A stretch of DNA of 64,000 nucleotides from Balneolaceae bacterium (GTDB lineage Bacteria; Bacteroidota; Rhodothermia; Balneolales; Balneolaceae): the NCBI GenBank assembly GCA_006969905.1, contig CP030887.1:3425856-3489855 (forward strand), written 5' to 3'. Under the pieces are notes generated by a model. It did not search any database. It was not told where the DNA came from and was given only the letters and a program-made list of their open reading frames with translations. Both the position numbers and the translations under genes were made by a program. This document shows, piece by piece, positions 18,032-27,170 of the stretch (positions are counted from its first letter, which is position 1; each line of letters begins with the position of its first letter).

Positions 18032-18105
18032 TTTATCAGCTAAGCTTTGCGGTACTGTTACCCCGGCTTAATGCTTTTGTTACCGCTGTGTTACTCTAAT
18101 GTTAA
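18028..18105 (-). promoter_or_regulatory. Pho-box-like array of five 11-nt direct repeats plus TAAATTTG promoter element
   Basis: On the minus strand five 7-mers, each separated by exactly 4 nt, read TTAACAT, GTAACAC, GTAACAA, ATTAAGC, GTAACAG (18105 down to 18055). Four share TAACA. Nineteen nt further is TAAATTTG (18035-18028), a perfect Bacteroidota -7 element with no -33 TTG at the normal distance. The 7+4 spacing is that of PhoB/PhoP and related OmpR-family sites, and the last repeat sits where an activator would replace the -33 element. It faces the TonB receptor gene. Confidence 0.65.
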
Positions 18106-18114
18106 GAACAGCCT

Positions 18115-20202
18115 TTAGGATTCTTTTTCGGGCGTTTCGTCCTTTGCCTCTTTTTTATTTTTTATATCAGAAGTCTCAGAACTTGACTCTTCCTCAGAAA
18201 TTACCTCGGCCTCTTCAGTCTTTTCTTCTTCCTTCTTTCCATTCTTTCTCTCTGCACCAAACATTCCTTCCGGGTATTTGCCATGAGGACGATCGCCGAG
18301 TAACTCACGAAGCGCATAATGATCTACCACTTCTTTTTCGAGTAAGCTTTGAGCTAAGGCTTCAAGCTTGTCTCTGTATTTTGTAAGTAACTCATAAGTA
18401 CGATCATAGTTTTCCTGAATGATCCCACGAACGGCTAAATCAATTTTATTGCTGGTCTCAGGAGAATACTTTCTATTAAATCCATAACTATTCTCAGGGT
18501 TGTTTGAATCGCGAAGTGAGATATAACCCAGTTCGTCACTCATACCGTACTCAGCAACCATTGCGTATGCCAGATTGGTGATACGCTCTAAATCATTTTG
18601 TGCACCTGTAGAAATCTTTCCAAATACAATTTTCTCTGCAATTCGACCACCCAATAACCCACAAATTCTATCATTAAGTTCTTCGGTATTCATCAGAAAA
18701 CGATCTTCAAGCGGAGAGTGTAATGTATAACCCAGTGCAGCTAACCCTCTTGGTACAATACTTACTTTAAGAACCGGATCAGTATGTTCTAAGTACCAGC
18801 CTACTACTGCATGTCCTGCTTCATGATAGGCAACGATCTTTCTTTCTTCCGGGCTTATCAGTTTATTCTTCCTTTCAAGCCCTGCAATTACTTTCTCAAT
18901 AGAATCCTGAAAATCAATCATTTCGATTTTTTTCTTTCCACGGCGTGCGGCAATAAGTGCAGCTTCATTACAAAGATTGGCAAGCTCGGCACCTGCAAAC
19001 CCAGGGGTTTGAGAAGCCAACACTTTTAACTCGATGTCATCCGATAGAATCAGGTTTTTAACATGAACTTTCAGCACTTCTACCCTACCATTCAGGTCAG
19101 GCTTATCGATAAGTATTTGACGATCAAAACGACCCGGTCGTAACAGTGCGGAATCTAATACATCCGGGCGGTTAGTAGCTGCCATCAGAATCACCCCTTT
19201 ATCAGAGTTGAAACCATCCATTTCACTCAGCAACTGGTTGAGTGTGTTTTCCCGCTCATCATTTGAGCCCATCATCATACCTTTACCACGACTTCTACCA
19301 ATAGAATCAATCTCATCAATGAATACGATACAGGGAGCTTTTTCTTTTGCCTGCTTAAAAAGATCACGAACCCTTGCAGCACCTACACCCACAAACATTT
19401 CAACAAAGTCGGAACCACTTAAACTGAAAAAAGGTACATTCGCCTCACCTGCTGTGGCTTTTGCTAAGAGGGTTTTTCCGGTTCCGGGAGGCCCCACCAG
19501 TAATACACCTTTAGGCAATACACCACCCAGCTTGGTAAACTTCTGTGGATTTCTAAGGAACTCTACAACTTCTTCTACTTCAGCTTTTGCCTCTTCTAAT
19601 CCGGCAACATCTTTAAAAGTTACTTTTGTGTCTTTCTGTTGATCGTATAAAGAAGCTTTGTTCTTGCCAATATTAAGGACCTGCTGTCCCGGGTTCATTT
19701 TTCGAAGAATGAATACCCAGAATCCAATAGCCAAACCGATCATCAGTAACCATACAAATACACCGCTGAACCAGTCTTCTTCAATAAGAACTTCATATTC
19801 CACATTATTGGCATCCAGGATCGGGCGGATATCATCGTCCCGTAACATAGTGGTAGTAAATATCCTGAACCCCTGAGAGTCGCTTAAATTGAAACTATTG
19901 TTTTGCTCTTCAGCAGGCGGTCGTATGATACCGTCTGCAATAGCTTTATCATTGAATTCTCCACGTATAGTTGTTCCATTCTTAATAAGAATCTCGTTGA
20001 TATAGCCTTCCTCTATATACTCAAGAAACTTGCTGTACTTTATATTGGTAGAAGTCTGTACACCGGAATAAATAAATTGGGCAACTAATAAAGCGAATAA
20101 GATCACTAAAAATCCCCATGTCGGAAATTTTGGTGTACCTGTACCAGGCTTCTTAGAAGGTGGTTTTATATTCTTTTTTGGAGCGGATTTTTTATCTGCC
20201 AT
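18115..20202 (-). CDS. ftsH: ATP-dependent zinc metalloprotease FtsH
   Basis: 695 residues. Two membrane segments (about 30-46 and 146-166) flank a periplasmic domain. The AAA+ module has Walker A GPPGTGKT (237-244), Walker B near VFIDEID (293-299) and the second region of homology ([20 protein letters not shown]). The zinc protease motif HEAGH is at 460-464. FtsH degrades misfolded membrane proteins and short-lived regulators. The N-terminus is extended by a Lys/Pro-rich stretch and the C-terminus by about 50 acidic/Ser/Lys residues. It is probably monocistronic, with TATATTTG upstream (20244-20237). Confidence 0.98.
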   Translation of the reverse strand: MADKKSAPKKNIKPPSKKPGTGTPKFPTWGFLVILFALLVAQFIYSGVQTSTNIKYSKFLEYIEEGYINEILIKNGTTIRGEFNDKAIADGIIRPPAEEQNNSFNLSDSQGFRIFTTTMLRDDDIRPILDANNVEYEVLIEEDWFSGVFVWLLMIGLAIGFWVFILRKMNPGQQVLNIGKNKASLYDQQKDTKVTFKDVAGLEEAKAEVEEVVEFLRNPQKFTKLGGVLPKGVLLVGPPGTGKTLLAKATAGEANVPFFSLSGSDFVEMFVGVGAARVRDLFKQAKEKAPCIVFIDEIDSIGRSRGKGMMMGSNDERENTLNQLLSEMDGFNSDKGVILMAATNRPDVLDSALLRPGRFDRQILIDKPDLNGRVEVLKVHVKNLILSDDIELKVLASQTPGFAGAELANLCNEAALIAARRGKKKIEMIDFQDSIEKVIAGLERKNKLISPEERKIVAYHEAGHAVVGWYLEHTDPVLKVSIVPRGLAALGYTLHSPLEDRFLMNTEELNDRICGLLGGRIAEKIVFGKISTGAQNDLERITNLAYAMVAEYGMSDELGYISLRDSNNPENSYGFNRKYSPETSNKIDLAVRGIIQENYDRTYELLTKYRDKLEALAQSLLEKEVVDHYALRELLGDRPHGKYPEGMFGAERKNGKKEEEKTEEAEVISEEESSSETSDIKNKKEAKDETPEKES

Positions 20203-20236
20203 TCAAATAAACTTATATGCTATGCGTGAAAACGTT

Positions 20237-20244
20237 CAAATATA
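20237..20244 (-). promoter_or_regulatory. Predicted -7 promoter element of ftsH (TATATTTG)
   Basis: A perfect TAnnTTTG match lies 35 bp upstream of the ftsH ATG on the minus strand. The -33 element is not obvious. Confidence 0.4.
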
Positions 20245-20318
20245 ATGATTAAAGATAATCTTTATATGCTCTTAAATTATTTAACTACTTAGTTTCAAAA
20301 AACGTGCCAGTAATCTGT

Positions 20319-21347
20319 TTATGACAAATCATCAAAGGAAATGATTTCTCCCTCTGCGGTTTGCATTTTCATCCCCTCATTTTTTGGGACCAACCGACCT
20401 ATAACGGTTAAATCGTTAAAGTGTTCCGCAAATCTTTCTACTTCTTTCTCAGGTAATGTAAAAAGTAATTCTAAATCTTCCCCTCCAAAAAGGGCATACC
20501 GGTCTACGTCTTCTTCCATCTCATCAGCTACATGCCTGGTTTCTATTGCAATTGGCAGCGCAGCCTGGTACAAATAGGCTCCCGTACCAGATGCGCCGGC
20601 CAGCTCGCTTACTTCATTAATCAAACCTTGTGTCAGGTCAATCATAGCAGAGGGTTTAATTTCTTCCTCTTTTAATGCTTGTATAAGGTCTACTCTTGCT
20701 TTGGGAACTAACTGCCTTTTTACTACAAACTCGTATTCAGATAAATCCGGTTGGATGCCATCATCACCATGTTCTTTCCAAAACTTTTTTTCTCTCATTA
20801 ATACCCGTAAACCCGCAAGTGCTCCGCCCAAATCTCCGGTTACACATAATGCGTCCCCTTCTTTACCTCCTGACCTGAATGCAATTTCATGGGCTTCTGC
20901 TTTTCCATAAGTTGCTATAGTGATTACAATATTTGAGTGATTTGCAGTTATATCTCCCCCTACAACTTCTACTTCATATTCATGCCCCGCAGCATAAATC
21001 CCTTTATATAAGTCTTCCACCATTTGCACTGACTGACGGTTTGGCAATGCCATACTGACCAGAACAGAAGTCGGTTTACCATTCATGGCAAGAATATCAC
21101 TTATAGCAGCGCTTATAATTTTGTATCCTAAATGGTGGAACGGTGTATAGGTTATATCAAAATGGACTCCCTCCACAAATGTATCCAAACTGAGTAATGT
21201 GAGATTTCCATTTTCCTCACGTATTACCGCCGCATCATCGCCAATAGCTTTTATAGTTTCCTGATTTGAAAAACTTTCAAATTGATCGATAGCTTTAAGC
21301 AGGCCATTTCTTCCTACACTTTGGATGGATTTGAATTCTTCACTCAT
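20319..21347 (-). CDS. thiL: Thiamine-monophosphate kinase ThiL
   Basis: 342 residues of the PurM/ThiL fold: IGDDAAVI near residue 40, LLSLDTFVEGVHFD, ISDILAMNG and VVGGDI binding ATP, metal and thiamine phosphate, and the closing FGGEDLELLFTLP. ThiL phosphorylates thiamine monophosphate to the cofactor thiamine diphosphate. One oddity: the motif normally MID(I/V/L)SDGL reads MIDLTQGL here, so the conserved metal-binding Asp is Gln. It lies between the ExbD terminator and ftsH and is probably transcribed alone. Confidence 0.93.
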   Translation of the reverse strand: MSEEFKSIQSVGRNGLLKAIDQFESFSNQETIKAIGDDAAVIREENGNLTLLSLDTFVEGVHFDITYTPFHHLGYKIISAAISDILAMNGKPTSVLVSMALPNRQSVQMVEDLYKGIYAAGHEYEVEVVGGDITANHSNIVITIATYGKAEAHEIAFRSGGKEGDALCVTGDLGGALAGLRVLMREKKFWKEHGDDGIQPDLSEYEFVVKRQLVPKARVDLIQALKEEEIKPSAMIDLTQGLINEVSELAGASGTGAYLYQAALPIAIETRHVADEMEEDVDRYALFGGEDLELLFTLPEKEVERFAEHFNDLTVIGRLVPKNEGMKMQTAEGEIISFDDLS

Positions 21348-21365
21348 TACTTAGTTCTTATAAAA

Positions 21366-21397
21366 TAAAAAAGGCAACCACGCCAAGCATGGATGCC
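21366..21397 (-). terminator. Terminator of the TolQ/ExbD operon
   Basis: On the minus strand GGCATCCA (21397-21390) pairs with TGGTTGCC (21380-21373) with one mismatch, followed by a run of T. It separates the ExbD genes from thiL. Confidence 0.75.
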
Positions 21398-21419
21398 TAA
21401 ATATGAAATTAAATCAGAA

Positions 21420-21866
21420 TTAGTTCTCGTTCTTTGTAGAGTAGTTAATTCTGAATGCGCTGGCCTGTTTCAATTCTTCCTGTACATCGGTAAGGAGGCC
21501 GAACTCGGAATCTTTATCAACCCGGAGTGATACAATCATTCGTGGTTCTTCTAGAAGTTTGTCATACATAATGGTTCTAATTGCACCGATATCCGGTTGT
21601 ATAGAATCATCAATTTGAACTTTATCTTCTCCCAGCCGATTACCTGGTAAACGCTCCGGACCTATGTATATATATGAAACAAGGCGCTTCTCTTCAATCT
21701 TCTCTATGTTTCCTGCCTGGGTTAAGTCTACCCTTACTTTAAGAGTAACTTCTCGCAAAACGGTAGTTACCATAAAGAAGAACAGAAGCATGAATACAAC
21801 ATCTGGCATCGCGGATGTAGGAATTTCCTGCTTACTGCCGGCTTGCTTTTTCTTAAAATTCGCCAT
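21420..21866 (-). CDS. ExbD/TolR-family biopolymer transport protein (second copy)
   Basis: 148 residues with one N-terminal membrane helix (PTSAMPDVVFMLLFFFMVTT). The Asp in 'MPDVVF' is the proton-path residue of ExbD/TolR proteins. A periplasmic domain follows. With a TolQ/ExbB-type partner it uses the proton gradient to energise TonB or the Tol-Pal system. It is last in a four-gene operon and lies 2 bp after the first ExbD gene. Confidence 0.9.
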   Translation of the reverse strand: MANFKKKQAGSKQEIPTSAMPDVVFMLLFFFMVTTVLREVTLKVRVDLTQAGNIEKIEEKRLVSYIYIGPERLPGNRLGEDKVQIDDSIQPDIGAIRTIMYDKLLEEPRMIVSLRVDKDSEFGLLTDVQEELKQASAFRINYSTKNEN

Positions 21867-21868
21867 TC

Positions 21869-22408
21869 TTAATCCTTATCAGGTTCTGCGATTGATATTT
21901 TCTTAGGATAGATATCATTGACTGCTTCTTCCTGTTCATCATTCAAAGAAGCATAATCTCTGCCATAATTGGCACGAGCTACTTCATTTCTCAACTCACG
22001 GTAAGTTCCCATTACTTCATCCAACATATCAATGTAGATACGATATGGGGTCTCGCGTACGGTTTTGATGGATACTACCGCAGCTTGTGGGCTTATGGGC
22101 AATGTTTCAAGATTATCAGGATTTTTAATAAAGGTTTTTAGCTTTTCCTTTACTTCACTCAATTGCACTAGTTCCTCATCCATAAGAATCTGCCCTTCTG
22201 CACTTACCAGTATTTTCATCAGGTTTCTCTCACGGATGGGTGGAGGCTCCTGAGTTGGATCTAACGGTGGCGGAAGAACCAATCCTATCCCGGTATCAAC
22301 ATTAATTGTTGTTGTTACGAGGAAGAAAATGAGAAGAAGAAAAGCAATGTCAGCCATTGACGATCCGTTAATGGTTGCATCTTCTCTTTTTCGTTTTTTT
22401 AAAAGCAT
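21869..22408 (-). CDS. ExbD/TolR-family biopolymer transport protein (first copy)
   Basis: 179 residues from the ATG at 22408. A longer frame (to 22456) would overlap the preceding gene and lacks conserved sequence. The basic start (MLLKKRKRED) precedes the single helix SSMADIAFLLLIFFLVTTTI with the conserved Asp, then the Pro-rich PPPLDPTQEPPP linker typical of Bacteroidota ExbD proteins. Two different ExbD proteins side by side suggest a heteromeric motor or two outputs. Confidence 0.9.
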   Translation of the reverse strand: MLLKKRKREDATINGSSMADIAFLLLIFFLVTTTINVDTGIGLVLPPPLDPTQEPPPIRERNLMKILVSAEGQILMDEELVQLSEVKEKLKTFIKNPDNLETLPISPQAAVVSIKTVRETPYRIYIDMLDEVMGTYRELRNEVARANYGRDYASLNDEQEEAVNDIYPKKISIAEPDKD

Positions 22409-22418
22409 AATCGTATGA

Positions 22419-22685
22419 TTAAAACTTGAAGGTTCCGCGCAAACCGGTAAGGGCAATCGAAAGTACCATACCGGCCATGAGTACTCCTGCCGTCATTACA
22501 CCTGCTTTTGGAAAATCGCCAAGCAATGCAAAGCTAACTCCAAAAACTATAAAAGGTACCGACATTAAGCCTATCCTCTTTACATCTTGCTTACCTTGTG
22601 AGAGGCTTTTAATTCCAGACACAATCATTGCAAGTACACCAAGAGCCATCAATCCTATCGCTAGAGCTACGCTAATTGTAACCAT
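22419..22685 (-). CDS. Small three-helix membrane protein of the ExbB/ExbD operon
   Basis: 88 residues with about three hydrophobic helices (ISVALAIGLMALGVLAMIVSG; VPFIVFGVSFALLG; GVMTAGVLMAGMVLSIALTG). It is not a known Tol/Ton component to me, but its place between the TolQ-type gene and the first ExbD gene, with short gaps (24 and 10 bp), indicates a function with that motor. Confidence 0.75.
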   Translation of the reverse strand: MVTISVALAIGLMALGVLAMIVSGIKSLSQGKQDVKRIGLMSVPFIVFGVSFALLGDFPKAGVMTAGVLMAGMVLSIALTGLRGTFKF

Positions 22686-22709
22686 AATAGTCTCCGTTTA
22701 TTGTTAGGA

Positions 22710-23441
22710 TTATTCTGAATCTGAGCTGGTATCTACTGCAGGAGCAACTAATGGCTTACCTTCATTCAAAAGAATGATTGAGTCAATAAGAGTTATAGAG
22801 CTTTCTTCCATTTCAGCAATCAACCGGTCAATTTTGGATACACAGTAGTTGTAACCAATTTGAAGTATAATACCTGCAATAAGACCACCTGCAGTTGTTA
22901 GAAGTGCCGTTTTAATACCACCGGCTACAATACTTGGGGAGATATCAGCAGCAGCCTGGATGTCGTCAAAGGCCTCGATCATACCTACTACCGTGCCAAG
23001 GAACCCGAATAATGGAGCGATAGCAATAAAGAGAGATAACCAAACCAAACCGCGCTCAAGGAAACTCATCTCGATGGAACCGTATGCAGCGATTGCTTTT
23101 TCTGCAGCATCAATACCTTCATCTGCACGCATAAGTCCAGCCTGAAAAACAGAAGCAACCGGGCCACGGGTTTGTGCACAAAGTTCTTCAGCAGCGGGAA
23201 TACCACCTTCCTGAAGTGCTTCCTGCACATTAACGATAAATTTGCGTGTGTTAATGTCTGCAAGGTTAAGTGTGATAATTCTTTCAAGGAAAATTGCGAG
23301 ACCAAGGATCAGGGTAACCAATACCGGCCACATCCATCCGCCATCATTTCCTTCGTTAAATTTCTCTACGATTAAGTTAAAAAAGCCTTCATTTGCTGGG
23401 GCTTGAAGTAGAAATAGAGCAATCGACGATGCCATGTTCAC
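22710..23441 (-). CDS. MotA/TolQ/ExbB-family proton-channel protein
   Basis: 243 residues with three membrane segments (about 35-55, 130-155 and 175-200) and family motifs GFLGTVVGMIEAFDDI and GIKTALLTTAGGLIAGIILQIGYNYC, which carry the channel Thr and Pro/Gly residues. As TolQ or ExbB it forms the pentameric stator around ExbD. It leads the operon. The target (TonB import or Tol-Pal) is not determined, but a TonB-dependent receptor lies nearby. Confidence 0.93.
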   Translation of the reverse strand: MNMASSIALFLLQAPANEGFFNLIVEKFNEGNDGGWMWPVLVTLILGLAIFLERIITLNLADINTRKFIVNVQEALQEGGIPAAEELCAQTRGPVASVFQAGLMRADEGIDAAEKAIAAYGSIEMSFLERGLVWLSLFIAIAPLFGFLGTVVGMIEAFDDIQAAADISPSIVAGGIKTALLTTAGGLIAGIILQIGYNYCVSKIDRLIAEMEESSITLIDSIILLNEGKPLVAPAVDTSSDSE

Positions 23442-23603
23442 TCCGATAATTATTTAAAGTTATAGTCAAAGATTAATGAAGCGAAAGGATAGGTCATTTT
23501 GCAGTAAATGTCAAAGTAGTAAAGCCTCAAAAAGTTAACTTTGAGTAAAGATCAGCCGTTTTTTACACTATTTCTTTTTTATTAGCCATTTACAAAAATC
23601 AGA

Positions 23604-26600
23604 TTAAAATATTGCATTAACAACCAGTTTAACAGAATGCAAAGCAGGACGGTTTTTTATGGTTCTTCCGTCATAATTAAGGCTGAACCTGAGAAGATTG
23701 TTTAACCGGTACGTTGCCGACATATTCCATATTAAATTAAACCCTTCGCCTGTTCCTTCTGTAAGTTCAAAAGCACCGAATGATGACGAAGCTCCATTGA
23801 CAATCGTATTTCTTATTTCAAAAAAGGAATTGGATTGAATTTTTTTAAATAAAAATGCCCTGTTTGTACTTCTCAGTTTAATTATTTTTGCAGTGGTTTT
23901 TTCTGTGGGTTCCTTATCTGTTTTAAATGTATAGTTCCCCACTAAGCCTGTTCTCCAGGAGCGATTAATGGTGGCATCAATACCGAGTTCGATTCCCTGG
24001 CTATGTATATCAAAATTTCTGTTGCTGAGTGAAGAGCTTTCTGTTTGATTTGTGGATTGATTAACTCCTGCCCGTGCCTGAATTCTTGGAGTTACATCAA
24101 ACATTGTCCTCACTGCAAAAGCGTCAGTAAAGGAACTCAAAATCTCTGAACTCCTCCGGCTTTTGGATCTCAATTGATTATAACGTACAAATACATCAAT
24201 ACCTTCCGAGGCCGGAAGTAGATCTATCTCTTTTTCCCAGCTTATGCGTCCTTGTATGGTAGTACTGTCATTTCTGAAACTATCGAGGCGAAGCAGGTAT
24301 ACATCCCGGAGATCATTTGTAGTTGAATTCTCTTGTATATCAATGCGTGAGCGTATTTTTATATTACCCACAAGGTTTGAAAAACTATTGTTCTCATTCA
24401 GAAAACCAAAGGGATTGAACTCATTTCGAAAGCGGGTTTTTAGATCAATAACCGGGAACAGTTCATCTGAAGGGAGTAACTGACGAAGATAAATTCCCTC
24501 ATTAGGAGATAGCTCCGGGAAAAATTCATCTATTTGTTCTACCCCGTCTTCGTTCAAATCGTCCCAGACATATTGCCCCAGCTCTGGACCAACTTCGATA
24601 TAAGTTTCCTGAAAAAGGGCCTGCCTCTGGGTATTCGCCTCATATAAAACTTCCCCGTTCCATTTTTCGGATGATAATTCGTAATTCGTATTAGATCTAA
24701 TGAGCAATCCATTTCGATTGGAATTGCCCTTTTGTTGAAAGGATTCTGTAAATGTTTTTGATCGAAATCTTAACTGGCTTCTTGACTGAAAAAATGCTGA
24801 CGGGTTTATATTGAAGAGAAACTTATGCTCAAGAGCATCTGATTCTTTTTGGAGTTCATCATCAAGAACCCTGTTTTCCTTTCTTATCAGGATGGCATAA
24901 TCAACGGATAATTTTTCTGTTGTAAACCTAAGGCCGGGACCTACCTCGTAAAAGGAAAAAGAAGTTTGCAACAGCGAATCAGCTTGAATATTTCTTTCAG
25001 TGCGGTTTTCCTGCCAAAAACTCATATATGGGGTCAATGAGTTTTCACTAACCATGAATGAATTACTGACTGAACCTATTTGACGAAACCAATTCCCCTC
25101 ACGGTTCTGAAAATCACTATCACTTAACACCCAATCCTGTTCATAATCTACCTGGACTTTACCTTCCTCTTTTAGCCCTAATACAAAAGCCTGCCTTGAA
25201 CTCGAAAAACCCGTTCTGTCTACAAAGCCATAAGAACCTTCCACAAATGACTGCTCTCCAAAATCTAACTTCAAATCAGCTTCATTAATGGACTCCCGGG
25301 TTCTCTCGTTCGACTGTATGTCCCATTTACGATCAAACTCAATATCGCGTGTACGCTCAAAAAACTCGAAACGCTCTCCGGAATACCTTCTCTGAATATT
25401 GGCGCTCAACATACCCACCCCGGCTTGTACCTGCTTAACTGCAAGCCCGGTTATATACGAATAGTCTACATTATCATCATCATCGATAGATGAAAAACGG
25501 TTTTGATCATAATCGCTGGCAGCAAATTCGCCATAGAATTGAACTTTATCGGAGAGTGCAAAAGCCCCATTCAAAGCCGCCATTTGTTGCTTTATAGGAG
25601 AAGGGAGTTTTCGGAATGGATCGTAACTTCCCTGCCCCGGCCCAATCCATTCGTATGAAATCCCGTTAACTGCATTTCCTGACCGGATGTAGCTTCCGTT
25701 TTGATCTCCGACATTCGAAAACCGAACCCTGTAAATATTTTCCGGTGAACCTGGTTTATTCACATAAATTGAAAAAGTCTCCCCACTCACTGTTGTATCT
25801 ACTAATGCATACAGAATGTTGGTTTCATCGTCTGTATCAGGATTGTACACTTCCGCGCCTGAAACAACTGCATTATCTGTATTATCTCCTACCTGTTTAA
25901 GCAGCTCAATATCATCTTCTGTAAGGGTTTGCTGCGATAGTAAATCATTACCATCAGCCTGTCGAATAACAGTAGCATTTAACTTAAATCGTCCATCTCC
26001 TAAAGTTGCACCACCTTCAGCGGCTACCAATGTCCTGTTGAAGTTTTGATCAATGTATTCGTACTCAATTAAAATCCTGGTCTCGTCTTTGATTAACAGG
26101 TTATTTGTGAAGTAGACTTCCCCAAGCCCATAATCAATGATGTACTCATGCTCTTCTCCTCTTTTCACTTGCTGGCCATTTATGAATACTCTTTCTGTAC
26201 CGGCCAGGATAATCACGAATTCTTCTTCCTCATTCCCCGTCAGGCGATACGGTCCCTGAACCCCATCCTGCCCCTGAAAAAGCCTGCTATTAAAACGCCC
26301 CCTTACAACTGAAGCCACTCCGCTGTAATTACCGGCTTTTGAATTGTTATAACCGGCGGCACCTTGCAACCTCCTATTTAGACGGGCAAACGTGCTTTGC
26401 TCAAAGCTCACATCCACATCTCCCATTTGCAGCAGTGTGGTTGGGGATTGTACCTGTATAAACACGCGATCAAACTCCCGGAGGTTTTGGGTAGTACCAT
26501 CGGGCTGGATAGGTATACTTCTATCAGTCAGAGCTGCTTCAATACGAAGATTTTCTGTCAACTCACCGGAGAGTTCAAAATTAAGTCCACTCTCCAAAGC

Positions 26601-27110
26601 AAAATCCTGGTTGGTTCCCACAATTATTCCCCTGCTCAAACTCCCTCTTTGATTCAGGTTTGAATAGTTAACTGAGGATTGGGCCTGGTTAGAAAAAATC
26701 CGGTTTGAAAGTGAATCTTCGTCTGTAGCAATTAAGGATGAATCAAAAACTGAAAAGCTTTCGGGTTCATATACCCTCCTCAGAGACAATGGAATTATAT
26801 CAAATGAAAGGAAAAGACTATCAGTTTGGATGTTTGATAAACCAGTTGTATCCGTCAATGAAAAGAACCCACCTATTTCTTTATAGGCCCATTGGTTTTG
26901 GGCGAGCAAGGTGTTACGGGTAGTACGAACAACAATTGATTCGGGGATAATCCATTCCCCTATAAAATAGGTTGAATCCGTTTTTACAGGACTCAGCGTT
27001 ACTTCGCTTTTCAAGGTTGTTTGTGCCTTTGATTCAAAAACACAAAAAAAGCACAGACTCAAAAAAGTCAGAAAAGATAAGAGTCTATGCTTTTTATAAA
27101 ATACCGACAG
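23604..27110 (-). CDS. Large envelope protein, beta-barrel-like, no ATG start
   Basis: About 1,168 residues. From a CTG at 27110 the N-terminus reads ...FYKKHRLLSFLTFLSLCFFC then VFESKAQ, a good signal peptide whose basic part lies upstream of the first recognised start (TTG at 27062). No ATG exists in any frame between the dsbD stop and 27062. The mature protein has domains with RVFINGQQVKRGEEHEYIIDY followed by LGEVYFTNN, a motif of large Bacteroidota surface proteins. Many 'DYxQ'-type amphipathic strands and a terminal basic/aromatic strand follow. This suggests an outer-membrane barrel with surface domains. Function unknown; it follows dsbD by 60 bp. Confidence 0.7.
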   Translation of the reverse strand: MSVFYKKHRLLSFLTFLSLCFFCVFESKAQTTLKSEVTLSPVKTDSTYFIGEWIIPESIVVRTTRNTLLAQNQWAYKEIGGFFSLTDTTGLSNIQTDSLFLSFDIIPLSLRRVYEPESFSVFDSSLIATDEDSLSNRIFSNQAQSSVNYSNLNQRGSLSRGIIVGTNQDFALESGLNFELSGELTENLRIEAALTDRSIPIQPDGTTQNLREFDRVFIQVQSPTTLLQMGDVDVSFEQSTFARLNRRLQGAAGYNNSKAGNYSGVASVVRGRFNSRLFQGQDGVQGPYRLTGNEEEEFVIILAGTERVFINGQQVKRGEEHEYIIDYGLGEVYFTNNLLIKDETRILIEYEYIDQNFNRTLVAAEGGATLGDGRFKLNATVIRQADGNDLLSQQTLTEDDIELLKQVGDNTDNAVVSGAEVYNPDTDDETNILYALVDTTVSGETFSIYVNKPGSPENIYRVRFSNVGDQNGSYIRSGNAVNGISYEWIGPGQGSYDPFRKLPSPIKQQMAALNGAFALSDKVQFYGEFAASDYDQNRFSSIDDDDNVDYSYITGLAVKQVQAGVGMLSANIQRRYSGERFEFFERTRDIEFDRKWDIQSNERTRESINEADLKLDFGEQSFVEGSYGFVDRTGFSSSRQAFVLGLKEEGKVQVDYEQDWVLSDSDFQNREGNWFRQIGSVSNSFMVSENSLTPYMSFWQENRTERNIQADSLLQTSFSFYEVGPGLRFTTEKLSVDYAILIRKENRVLDDELQKESDALEHKFLFNINPSAFFQSRSQLRFRSKTFTESFQQKGNSNRNGLLIRSNTNYELSSEKWNGEVLYEANTQRQALFQETYIEVGPELGQYVWDDLNEDGVEQIDEFFPELSPNEGIYLRQLLPSDELFPVIDLKTRFRNEFNPFGFLNENNSFSNLVGNIKIRSRIDIQENSTTNDLRDVYLLRLDSFRNDSTTIQGRISWEKEIDLLPASEGIDVFVRYNQLRSKSRRSSEILSSFTDAFAVRTMFDVTPRIQARAGVNQSTNQTESSSLSNRNFDIHSQGIELGIDATINRSWRTGLVGNYTFKTDKEPTEKTTAKIIKLRSTNRAFLFKKIQSNSFFEIRNTIVNGASSSFGAFELTEGTGEGFNLIWNMSATYRLNNLLRFSLNYDGRTIKNRPALHSVKLVVNAIF

Positions 27111-27170
27111 GAGCGTTGAACTTATTAGTGATTACCTAAGGCTAAAGCTTTCGGGCTTCAGGTTCAACTT

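Noticed and set aside
22409..22456. N-terminal extension of the first ExbD gene
   Set aside because: It overlaps the preceding gene and lacks conserved sequence. The ATG at 22408 begins the usual basic-then-helix start.
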